DNA of 5,058 nucleotides, taken from Acidobacteriaceae bacterium. GTDB lineage: Bacteria; Acidobacteriota; Terriglobia; Terriglobales; Acidobacteriaceae. Shown here one piece after another: positions 1 through 5,058 of the stretch; position 1 is the stretch's first letter; each line of letters starts with the position of its first letter. Location of the stretch: contig PLSH01000436.1 in the NCBI GenBank assembly GCA_003165095.1, positions 2,414 through 7,471 on the forward strand, written 5' to 3'. A model generated the notes under the pieces. It worked only from the letters and a program-made list of their open reading frames with translations. It was not told where the DNA came from and ran no database searches. A program made the translations under genes and the position numbers.

Positions 1-34
1 CAGCTTCAGAAAGCCGCTTCCACTCCTCATCCGC

Positions 35-472
35 TCAGTAATAACAACGCTCAAATGAATCGTACAGAGGAATCTCAAGGAATGCTCCCCATTCCGCCAA
101 CTTAGCAGAGTACGCCTCAGTAGCAGTGCGCAACTTCTCTACCTGGTTGGCTTGTTCTTCTTCATGTTTTTGGTTTCTCTGACTTGTCGGATGCAGGGCC
201 TGGAAAGCAATCTTCACTTCGGCCAAACGCTGATGGACATCCTTCATCGCATTGAGCTCAACTTCAAAATGGGCGCGAGTCACGAACAGGGAGCTGTCGA
301 GTTGTGTTTGGAGACGCTTCTGGTGCGCGTTCAGGCTGTCTTTGAACGCCTCCAGATCTTTGTTCCATTTCGCCTCCAATCTTCCGAGCGCGGCCTTACT
401 GAGGAACATAAATAGAGCCGCCCCGCCCCCAATCCCGCCAAGCAAACCGGTTGCTAACGCCTGTAGGTCCAT
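35..472 (-). CDS. Small membrane-anchored coiled-coil protein, unknown function; possibly interrupted by a stop
   Basis: This 145-residue protein has one hydrophobic glycine-rich segment at about residues 6-26 (GLLGGIGGGAALFMF), followed by a charged, heptad-like helical region rich in Lys, Glu, Gln and Leu (about 30-120). That suggests an N-terminally membrane-anchored coiled coil facing the cytoplasm. I recognise the general type, uncharacterised proteins often found in accessory regions, but not a function. There is no clear Shine-Dalgarno sequence before the ATG. A TACAAT hexamer sits seven bases upstream, so the message might be leaderless. The frame continues past the TGA at 35-37 to the window edge as ADEEWKRLSEA, which has the same composition as the rest, so the stop may be a nonsense mutation in a longer gene. 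It is transcribed divergently from the helicase fragment, with about 100 bases between them. Confidence 0.6.
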   Translation of the reverse strand: MDLQALATGLLGGIGGGAALFMFLSKAALGRLEAKWNKDLEAFKDSLNAHQKRLQTQLDSSLFVTRAHFEVELNAMKDVHQRLAEVKIAFQALHPTSQRNQKHEEEQANQVEKLRTATEAYSAKLAEWGAFLEIPLYDSFERCYY

Positions 473-479
473 GCAGCGA

Positions 480-485
480 ATTGTA
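480..485 (-). promoter_or_regulatory. Possible -10 box (TACAAT) of the coiled-coil gene
   Basis: Read on the minus strand, TACAAT lies seven bases before the ATG at 472. A transcript starting at the usual distance from this hexamer would begin at or near the start codon, which agrees with the lack of a ribosome binding site. No convincing -35 hexamer is present at 16-18 bases, so the assignment is tentative. Confidence 0.25.
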
Positions 486-572
486 TCGCACGTGGAAACT
501 GGTTTCTGCCGCCTATGCAGGTTCCCATCATTCTCGCAAACACCTCAAAGCGAGATTCCGCGAGGCACCTAG

Positions 573-860
573 ATGGATTCAACTTTCAGCTATTTAAGAA
601 CCCACGCGGTCGAGCTTGGCTCGCGCATTCTCGAAACTTATCCTCCACTTCAGAGCACCAAAGACCCCGTTGCGCCATCTCTCGCAACTCTCCTGCGCAA
701 GGCATTGCCAGCGCAGGCGCTTGCCATCACCGGCACCGCGAAGTATTTGCGCACGGCCAAAGCGGCGCGGATCGTGGCCGAATGCGGAGCTGGCAAAACC
801 TACGTGGCGTTGGGCACAATCCATGTGCTGGCAGATGGGCGACCCAGTACGACGCTGGTG
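573..860 (+). pseudogene. DEAD/DEAH-type helicase, N-terminal remnant
   Basis: The first 96 residues look like the beginning of a superfamily 2 helicase-like ATPase of the kind carried by integrative elements. They contain a Q-motif-like PAQALAI stretch at about residues 46-52 and the Walker A motif AECGAGKT at about 69-76, with Lys75 and Thr76 as the nucleotide-binding residues. GAGG at 562-565 is a plausible ribosome binding site for the ATG at 573. After STTLV (ending at 860) the expected continuation (motif Ia, then the DEAD/DEAH box) is missing. The frame stays open to 1211 but reads through the next gene out of frame and gives low-complexity Arg/Ser/Thr-rich sequence, so that tail is not credible. 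Such helicases are normally several hundred residues long, so this fragment cannot be an active helicase. The family call comes from motif recognition; an internal deletion is inferred. Confidence 0.6.
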
Positions 861-945
861 CCCGTTGCAGCCACGCCGCTGCGGTGTAGGAAGTTTGGTG
901 GCACTTGTTCGACGCCGCTGCCATTCGCGTGCAAAATTGTAATCC

Positions 946-1257
946 ATGAGCGACTTTTACTATTGGAAACGCGAACTGCTTTACGCCGAAGTCTGGGAGC
1001 AACCCGTAACCAAAGTTGGGCAAAAGTACGGTGTATCGGACGTAGCGATTGCAAAGCTCTGTCGAAGGTTGAGAGTACCCGTGCCGGGACTAGGATATTG
1101 GGCGAGGAAAGCGGCTGGGCAAACCTTGAAACAGACGCCCCTACCGCCGTTCAAGAATCCGCCAGTAATTGTCTGCCGAAAACATGCCCCAGCCCCAAAG
1201 CCTCAGGTTGACTCTTCCGACCCCGAGTTTGCCAAGATTGCAGAGGTTGGGAAGTAA
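946..1257 (+). pseudogene. Mobile-element protein with HTH-like N-terminus, truncated at the C-terminus
   Basis: This 103-residue reading frame starts with MSDFYYWKRELLYAEVW and continues with QPVTKVGQKYGVSDVAIAKL, CRRLRVPVPGLGYWARK and TPLPPF. I recognise this pattern from uncharacterised proteins common on integrative elements. The KVGQKYGVSDVAIAKLCR part (about residues 23-40) resembles a helix-turn-helix, and PGLGYWARKAAG is a family hallmark. Members are usually at least about twice this length. Here the protein stops just after PEFAKIAEVGK, and at that point the sequence becomes a fragment of another gene on the other strand. No clear ribosome binding site precedes the ATG. The N-terminal part is well preserved, so a short product could still be made, but loss of the C-terminal region suggests a pseudogene. 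The function of the family is unknown to me; DNA binding is inferred from the HTH-like segment. Confidence 0.55.
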
Positions 1258-1523
1258 GCACTCTCATCCGAGAGATCGACAGCGGCCACTGCCAGGGCGT
1301 CCTCGATTTTCAGCCTCCAGTCAGCCAGGAATTCGTGTCAGAACCAGGTGTGACGGCTTGACGCTCCTGCGGGCGCTCTCACCACAAATTGCTCAATGGC
1401 ATTCCAGAGAGGGACCTCGAACAGCCGTTTCAGGGTGAAAAGATCGACGTTTTCGTGGCGAAACGCGAACTTCAGGTGGCTGGCAAGAGTCTCTCCCGGC
1501 CATAATGGCTTGTCTAATACCGT
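1251..1523 (-). pseudogene. Fic-family-like protein fragment with an in-frame stop
   Basis: On the minus strand a frame reads PLWPGETLASHLKFAF, VDLFTLKRLFEV, IEQFVVRAPAG, SSRHTWF, stop (TGA at 1338-1340), HEFLADWRLKIEDAL, AVDLSDESAYF. The order WPGE..L..HL.FA, LKRLFE, RAPAG, WF..EFL, VD...P/S..AYF matches, from memory, the region N-terminal to the catalytic domain of Fic proteins (family COG3177), which use a HPFxxGNGR motif to add AMP or related groups to target proteins. The catalytic part would lie beyond AYF and is absent. The family-like sequence ends at about 1251, where the neighbouring plus-strand gene fragment also ends. The 5' end is also missing: an in-frame TAG (1524-1526) precedes the fragment and no start codon is seen. 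The TGA falls where homologues usually have a hydrophobic residue in WF.YEFL. The fragment cannot be functional. Confidence 0.55.
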
Positions 1524-1835
1524 CTACTCACCCTCTTTTTTCTTGCTACTGCAACATGCTGCTCAGAGACCCAATCCGAAGATGTGTGATCTTCAGTAGC
1601 TCTGGGGCGAATGAGTATTCTCCCTTTCTCCTGGAACTGAGGAGCAATTGTGAACTGGTGGCCTGTCGAGCCTTCCAACTCGAAATGTGACCAAGATGTG
1701 ACCAACCCAAAAGTACACCGGTCTACATCGAGCAACATACGAATACTTTCGTCACCTCATGCCGTGCGGGGCTGATGGATATAATACGTTGGCAATCAAC
1801 AACTTGCAGTCTGACTTTGTAGTGGTAAGTCGAAA
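1524..1835. other. Gene-free stretch between the Fic remnant and the att site
   Basis: I see no credible gene in these roughly 310 bases. Short open frames on both strands (for example 1514-1738 on the minus strand) show no recognisable motif and no good ribosome binding site. The stretch is richer in A and T than its flanks. It holds a tandem 11-bp repeat at 1685-1706 and an isolated TATAAT at 1780-1785 without a matching -35 box. A position next to a tRNA-derived att site is where integrase arm sites or the end of an integrase gene are often found, but no integrase motif (R...HxxR...Y) can be read here. Confidence 0.5.
1685..1706. repeat. Tandem 11-bp direct repeat, ATGTGACCAAG / ATGTGACCAAC
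   Basis: Two adjacent copies of an 11-bp unit differ only in the last base. They lie about 130 bases inside the element from the tRNA-derived junction. Short direct repeats at this distance are typical of arm-type sites bound by tyrosine integrases or of excisionase sites. Chance, or a remnant of coding sequence, cannot be excluded. Confidence 0.6.
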
Positions 1836-1879
1836 CTCATAATCCCTTGGTTGGGGTTCGAATCCCTCCGGGCCCACCA
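1836..1879 (+). other. 3' half of tRNA-Met(CAT): attachment-site copy
   Basis: The stretch reads as the 3' half of an elongator-type tRNA-Met: anticodon loop CTCATAA (1836-1842, anticodon CAT at 1838-1840), the 3' anticodon strand TCCCT (1843-1847), a variable region, T-loop TTCGAAT (1857-1863), the acceptor 3' strand CGGGCCC (1869-1875), discriminator A and an encoded CCA (1877-1879). The bases before the loop (CGAAA) do not pair with TCCCT. No GGGCCCG acceptor 5' strand is found where the tRNA would have to begin, at about 1803-1805. The gene is therefore incomplete and cannot fold as a tRNA. Only four G residues precede the T-loop, leaving the outermost T-stem pair mismatched (T1852 with C1868). 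This is best explained as the att copy left by an element that integrated into a tRNA-Met gene, with the intact tRNA to the left, outside the window. Confidence 0.75.
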
Positions 1880-2099
1880 TTAGACGGCTGGTATTCACTG
1901 CGCATCCATGCGTAGCCTTCTACCCCGCCATTTACTTGTACCGGCTCCTGAACGACATGAGCCCTGCATGGTTGCCGGGCCTCACTTTCCCCCCATGAGA
2001 TTGGCGGCGACTCTCCAGACCGGTTGCGGTCATTCATCCCGGCTCCGCCACAGCCCGAAGAACTGCGCTATCCTGATTCGTCCTGGAAAACCCGTTCCT

Positions 2100-2105
2100 G
2101 AGGGG
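2100..2105 (+). promoter_or_regulatory. Ribosome binding site (GAGGGG) of the membrane protein gene
   Basis: GAGGGG lies four bases before the ATG at 2110. It supports this start over the in-frame ATG at 2188 (Met27), although the spacing is slightly short. Confidence 0.5.
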
Positions 2106-2109
2106 TCCG

Positions 2110-2811
2110 ATGCCGCTTCGTTCAAGGTCAAGGAATCCCGCTACCCTCTCCTACCATGCGTTGCGCAGGGCGGTGGGCATCATTGCCATGTCGCTTCCTT
2201 TTGCTCTTGCCAGCGGCGCCATCCTGCTGGCGCTCATCGGGCCAGACCATGCGCTGCCGCAACCAATCCTCCAGCGCTCCATCAGCGACTATTACTACAC
2301 GCCGGTGGGCAACTACCTGGTGGGCAGCCTGGCGGTTATCGCGGCTTTTGTTTTCTGCTCGCGCGGCTACGACCTGAGCGACGAGATCACCGGCTATCTG
2401 GCCGGAGCTTCAACGCTCGGCGTCGCCATCCTGCCCCCCGTGAACCCGCGCGGCGGGTACACGCAGCTTCAGGTTGACATAGGGTTCGCGCACACCGGTT
2501 TTGCCGCGCTGATGTTTCTTGCGCTTGCGTATTTCTGCCTTTTTCTCTTTCGCAGAACCTCCCCGGAAAAGAGGCTCACTCGCCGCAAGCGGCACAGGAA
2601 CAACCTATACGCAATTTGCGGCTTTACCATCGTTATCTCCATGATGGGCATGGTGAGCCTCACTCTTCAGCCCGTGACCCGGGTGCTTCAACCCATTCAT
2701 CCGATCCTGTGCTTCGAATCGCTGGCGTTGATGGCCTTCGGCGTAGCGTGGCTTACCAAGGGCGAAGGCTTTTTGAAGGACAGGCCGCATATTCATACCG
2801 AGGCTTCCTAA
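2110..2811 (+). CDS. Six-helix integral membrane protein, unknown function
   Basis: This complete protein of 233 residues has six likely transmembrane helices, at about residues 20-43, 69-84, 93-109, 126-147, 166-186 and 197-216. Features that look family-specific are ISDYYYTPVGNYLVG (58-72) between helices 1 and 2, RGYDLSDEITGYLAG at the end of helix 2 and into helix 3, His128 at the start of helix 4 in FAHTGFAALMF, and Glu203 in CFESLALMAFGVAWL followed by TKGEG in helix 6. A basic loop (RRTSPEKRLTRRKRHR, about 148-163) follows helix 4 and is probably cytoplasmic. I recognise the pattern from uncharacterised bacterial membrane proteins of about 200-230 residues but know no function for them. 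The buried His and Glu could serve binding or catalysis; that is a guess. It stands alone between the tRNA remnant and the sensor kinase, 257 bases before the latter, so there is no reason to assume one operon. Confidence 0.8.
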   Translation: MPLRSRSRNPATLSYHALRRAVGIIAMSLPFALASGAILLALIGPDHALPQPILQRSISDYYYTPVGNYLVGSLAVIAAFVFCSRGYDLSDEITGYLAGASTLGVAILPPVNPRGGYTQLQVDIGFAHTGFAALMFLALAYFCLFLFRRTSPEKRLTRRKRHRNNLYAICGFTIVISMMGMVSLTLQPVTRVLQPIHPILCFESLALMAFGVAWLTKGEGFLKDRPHIHTEAS

Positions 2812-2918
2812 CGCCGGCGCGAATCCATTCGATGGGATTGGCAGACCGCGCGCTGAGGCAACATTGGGCGTCAATCCGATGGCAAAGATTCAGGTCTCGG
2901 GGGATAACTTATTCGGAA

Positions 2919-2934
2919 CTTATTGAGTAATAAG
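2919..2934. promoter_or_regulatory. Small inverted repeat in the leader region of the sensor kinase gene
   Basis: CTTATT and AATAAG form a perfect 6-bp dyad around GAGT. A further CTTATT lies just upstream at 2908-2913 as a direct repeat. The dyad is AT-rich and has no T-run after it, so it is not a good intrinsic terminator. It could be an operator half-site pair for the downstream gene or chance. No well-formed -35/-10 promoter pair stands out between 2812 and 3060. Confidence 0.25.
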
Positions 2935-3059
2935 GCTCAGCGGTTTGGCAACAGTCGTCATTTTCCAGCGCGATTCTGGTAAGATTCTGTCTGTCATTAG
3001 GCCAAGCAGTTTAATTTGAAGCTGCCGGGAAGTCATAACTGAAGTTCCTGCCAACTGTT

Positions 3060-3064
3060 GAGGG
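3060..3064 (+). promoter_or_regulatory. Ribosome binding site (GAGGG) deciding the kinase start
   Basis: GAGGG ends four bases before the ATG at 3069 but only one base before the in-frame TTG at 3066. The ATG is therefore the more likely start, giving a 634-residue kinase. Confidence 0.55.
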
Positions 3065-3068
3065 ATTG

Positions 3069-4973
3069 ATGAGCGACCGCTCCGAGGCGACCCGGAAAAT
3101 TCGCAGTGGGCCATCCAGGAACATGGCGGCCCGCGCCTTGTTGTTCATTTCGCCCATCGTGATCGGTTTGGCGCTGGCCCTGGCTTTGAGCGGCGTCGCG
3201 CCGCGCCTGGTTTCGAGCCCCAACTACAACCAGATTCTGGCTTTTGCCGCCGGCGCCGCTGCCGCAGTCCTGGTACTTCGCCTGATCGTGCAGCGGGAGC
3301 GCCGGGTGGCCCTGCAATTGGTGATGAGCGAGATCGTGGGCGAGAACACGTCTCCCGAGATTGCCGCCATGCGCATTCTTGAAGCGCTGTGCGTTTCGCA
3401 GGGTTGGGATGTGGCGCTGCGGTGGGAGATCAATACCGAGGCAAGCCGGCTCGAATTCTGCTCCGCCTGGGGCGCGCCGGGGCGGCACACCGAGACCCTG
3501 GTCCAGGAAAGCATGGGGCTGACGCTGACCAGCGGCGATGACCTGCCAGGCCGCGCATGGCAGGAAGGCTGCCCGGTCTGGATCGCCGATCTGGCTTCAC
3601 TGCCCTCCACCCCGCACACCCGGGCTGCCCTGAGACACGGGATGGTCTCAGGTTGCGCGGTTCCGGTGCGGGTAGGCAATAGCATCCTGGGAGTTCTGGA
3701 ATTCTATTGCCATTTCTGTCTGCGCGAGAATCGTGAAGCCATGGCAGCCCTTGAGACGGTGGCTGCATCTCTGGGACAGATGCTGGCCCGCTCGCACGAA
3801 AAGGACCGCGCCGAGAAACTCTATCGCGAGCAGGAGATCCTGCTCAACTCTGTCGCCGATGGCATTTGCGGATTGGACCCCGACGGCCTGGTCAGCTTTG
3901 CCAACCCGGCGGCGGCCAATTTTCTCGGCGCCGATCCGGCGAGTCTGACCGGCAGACCGATCCACGACCTGCTGCACGGCTCTGCTCCGCGCAACAGCCA
4001 GTGCACGGAAGACTGCGCCCTGTTGCGCGCGACAGGTAAATTGCGGCGGATGGCCGCGTCCGGCGAAGATACGTTTTTCCGCATCGACGGGGATCCTTTC
4101 CGAGTGGACTATAACGTGACGCCGGTCATTGATCGCGGCCGCCTTTCAGGATCAGTGTTCAGTTTCCGCGACATCAGCCAGCGCTATGCGCTCGACCGCC
4201 TCAAGGACGAATTCGTATCCACGGTAAGCCACGAATTACGTACTCCGCTCACTGCGATTCGCGGCGCGCTCGGCCTGCTCTCTTCAGGCAATCTGGGTCA
4301 CGTGAACGAGAAGAGCGCCAATCTGATCCGCATCGCCCTGGGCAACTCCGAGCGGCTGGTCCGTCTGATCAACGACATTCTGGACCTGGAGCGCATCCAG
4401 AGTGGCCGCGAGCCTTTCACCTTCCGCCAGGTGCAACTGTCGGAGATTGTGCGGCAGGTGATCGAAGGCATGCGGCCGGTGGCGGATTCGGCAGGCGTGC
4501 AGTTGATTCACGACGCCACCCATGTTGAAATTGCCGCCGACGCCGACCGGCTCGTCCAGGTGCTCACCAACCTGCTCTCCAACGCCATCAAGTTTTCACA
4601 GCCGAAATCCACCGTCTCGGTTTTGTTGCGCCCGGATGTCAGCGGGGTGACGATCTCTGTAGTGGATGCAGGCCGCGGCATTCCTGCCGACAAGCTGGAG
4701 GCCATTTTTGGCCGCTTCCAGCAGGTGGATGCTTCGGATTCCAGGCAGAAAGGCGGAACGGGCCTCGGATTGGCCATCTGCCGCACCATCGTCCAGCATC
4801 ACTCGGGCCGCATCTGGGCGGAGCGGAATCCCGTCAGCGGCTCGACATTCCGGGTCTTCCTGCCCTATCAACCGCTGCCGATCGGAAAGCCGGAGCAAAT
4901 TGTTCCGGACGAGGAGACAGGCCGGAGCCCGTCGCGCGCGCCTGTGCCGATTACGCAACGAGGCCGCAGCTAA
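3069..4973 (+). CDS. Membrane-bound sensor histidine kinase (TM-GAF-PAS-HisKA-HATPase)
   Basis: This complete 634-residue sensor kinase of a two-component system autophosphorylates on histidine and passes the phosphate to a response regulator. Two transmembrane helices (about 23-42 and 55-73) with a very short loop leave no real periplasmic sensor, so sensing should be cytoplasmic or membrane-based. A GAF domain follows (about 83-239; DDLPGRAWQEGCPVWIAD and VPVRVGNSILGVLEFYC are typical), then a PAS domain (about 251-369; LNSVADGICGLDPDGLVSF). The HisKA H-box is STVSHELRTPLTAIRG with His388. The HATPase has the N-box QVLTNLLSNAIKF (Asn505), G1 DAGRGIP (533-539), F-box FGRFQQVD and G2 GGTGLGLAI (562-570). 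All catalytic motifs are intact. A Pro- and Arg-rich tail of about 35 residues follows, with no receiver domain, so this is not a hybrid kinase. The PAS domain carries CTEDC (Cys312 and Cys316). The ligand is unknown. The partner regulator may lie to the right of the window. Confidence 0.93.
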   Translation: MSDRSEATRKIRSGPSRNMAARALLFISPIVIGLALALALSGVAPRLVSSPNYNQILAFAAGAAAAVLVLRLIVQRERRVALQLVMSEIVGENTSPEIAAMRILEALCVSQGWDVALRWEINTEASRLEFCSAWGAPGRHTETLVQESMGLTLTSGDDLPGRAWQEGCPVWIADLASLPSTPHTRAALRHGMVSGCAVPVRVGNSILGVLEFYCHFCLRENREAMAALETVAASLGQMLARSHEKDRAEKLYREQEILLNSVADGICGLDPDGLVSFANPAAANFLGADPASLTGRPIHDLLHGSAPRNSQCTEDCALLRATGKLRRMAASGEDTFFRIDGDPFRVDYNVTPVIDRGRLSGSVFSFRDISQRYALDRLKDEFVSTVSHELRTPLTAIRGALGLLSSGNLGHVNEKSANLIRIALGNSERLVRLINDILDLERIQSGREPFTFRQVQLSEIVRQVIEGMRPVADSAGVQLIHDATHVEIAADADRLVQVLTNLLSNAIKFSQPKSTVSVLLRPDVSGVTISVVDAGRGIPADKLEAIFGRFQQVDASDSRQKGGTGLGLAICRTIVQHHSGRIWAERNPVSGSTFRVFLPYQPLPIGKPEQIVPDEETGRSPSRAPVPITQRGRS

Positions 4974-5058
4974 GAATCTCAGAAAAAATAATATTGAGCT
5001 ACTCGACCTGCGGCGACGGGTGGCGCACGTTGGCGGCTTACGCGCCGGGTGGGTTTCT
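4974..5058. other. Non-coding end of the window after the kinase
   Basis: The 85 bases after the kinase stop contain an AT-rich patch (4980-4995) and then GC-rich sequence. GGCG and CGCC near 5032-5046 could form a weak hairpin before GGGTGGGTTTCT, but the stem is short and the T-run poor, so I do not call a terminator. No start of a downstream gene is visible. Confidence 0.4.

Larger units (their letters stand above)
1..1879. mobile_element. Right-hand end of a degraded tRNA-Met-integrated element
   Basis: The stretch holds, in order, a small coiled-coil membrane protein, an N-terminal helicase fragment, a truncated DNA-binding-like protein, a broken Fic-like fragment and the 3' half of a tRNA-Met gene. 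Integrative elements that recombine into a tRNA 3' end leave the intact tRNA at one border and a copy of the tRNA 3' half at the other. Here only the 3' half is seen, so the element should lie to its left and the chromosome to its right. Several adjacent genes are broken, which suggests a decaying island rather than an active one. No integrase, excisionase or relaxase is visible, and the left border lies outside the window. The individual parts are seen in the sequence; calling them one element is an inference. Confidence 0.5.

Noticed and set aside
861..1211. Open continuation of the helicase frame to 1211
   Set aside because: It runs out of frame through the recognised HTH-like gene (946-1257) and has atypical composition with no helicase motifs.
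1514..1738. Minus-strand open frame of 74 codons near the att site
   Set aside because: No recognisable motif or ribosome binding site, and it overlaps the 11-bp tandem repeat. An integrase or Fic N-terminus was considered, but no supporting residues are visible.
1780..1785. Perfect TATAAT as a promoter reading into the tRNA fragment
   Set aside because: No -35-like hexamer at 16-18 bases upstream and no gene to drive; a single hexamer in an AT-rich patch is weak evidence.
1803..1879. A complete tRNA gene ending at the CCA
   Set aside because: The 5' half lacks an acceptor strand complementary to CGGGCCC, and the anticodon stem does not pair, although GTAGTGGTAAG slightly resembles a D-arm.
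1837..2037. Minus-strand open frame of 66 codons ending in GGPGGIRTPTKGL
   Set aside because: That ending is the well-known translation of the antisense strand of a tRNA 3' end. The frame overlaps the tRNA fragment and has no other coding signal.
2032..2052. A second tRNA 3' end (CCCGGCTCCGCCAC)
   Set aside because: It resembles a tRNA acceptor end, but there is no T-loop TTCGA, no complete CCA and no matching 5' strand.
1908..2477. Plus-strand open frame of 189 codons
   Set aside because: It overlaps the membrane protein gene in another frame, its translation is Arg/His/Pro-rich, and it starts within non-coding sequence.
3033..3488. Several long open frames opposite the kinase gene
   Set aside because: These are shadows of a GC-rich coding sequence; the plus-strand frame carries the full set of kinase motifs.
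5028..5058. Intrinsic terminator after the kinase
   Set aside because: The possible stem is only four pairs and the T-run is interrupted.

Overview
The window looks like the right-hand end of a decayed tRNA-integrated genetic element (about 1-1879) joined to ordinary chromosome (about 1880-5058). It is a moderately GC-rich bacterial sequence. The tRNA-Met fragment (acceptor strand CGGGCCC, then ACCA) and the style of the sensor kinase would fit Acidobacteriota. That placement is an impression from memory, not a result.

Left part, 1-1879. A small membrane-anchored coiled-coil protein of unknown function lies on the minus strand (35-472). Its frame continues past the stop codon to the window edge, so it may be interrupted. 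Divergent from it is the N-terminal part of a DEAD/DEAH-type helicase (homology 573-860, Walker A intact), which loses its expected continuation after about 96 residues. A truncated protein of a family often seen in mobile elements, with a DNA-binding-like N-terminus, follows at 946-1257. Tail to tail with it, on the minus strand, is an interrupted fragment resembling the N-terminal region of Fic-family proteins (1251-1523). The two tail-to-tail fragments both end at about 1247-1256, as if one deletion removed both C-termini. Next comes about 310 bases with no credible gene but with a tandem 11-bp repeat. The part ends with the 3' half of a tRNA-Met(CAT) gene (1836-1879). The 5' half of that tRNA is absent, so this is best read as the distal attachment-site copy of an element whose intact tRNA lies somewhere to the left of the window.

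Right part, 1880-5058. After about 230 bases of non-coding DNA there is a complete six-helix membrane protein of unknown function (2110-2811). A 257-base intergenic region carries a small hairpin. It is followed by a complete membrane-bound sensor histidine kinase with the layout 2xTM-GAF-PAS-HisKA-HATPase (3069-4973). No response regulator is present before the window ends.

I did not find a complete novel system. The notable content is the wreckage of an integrative element: three gene fragments, a possible nonsense mutation and an att-site scar.
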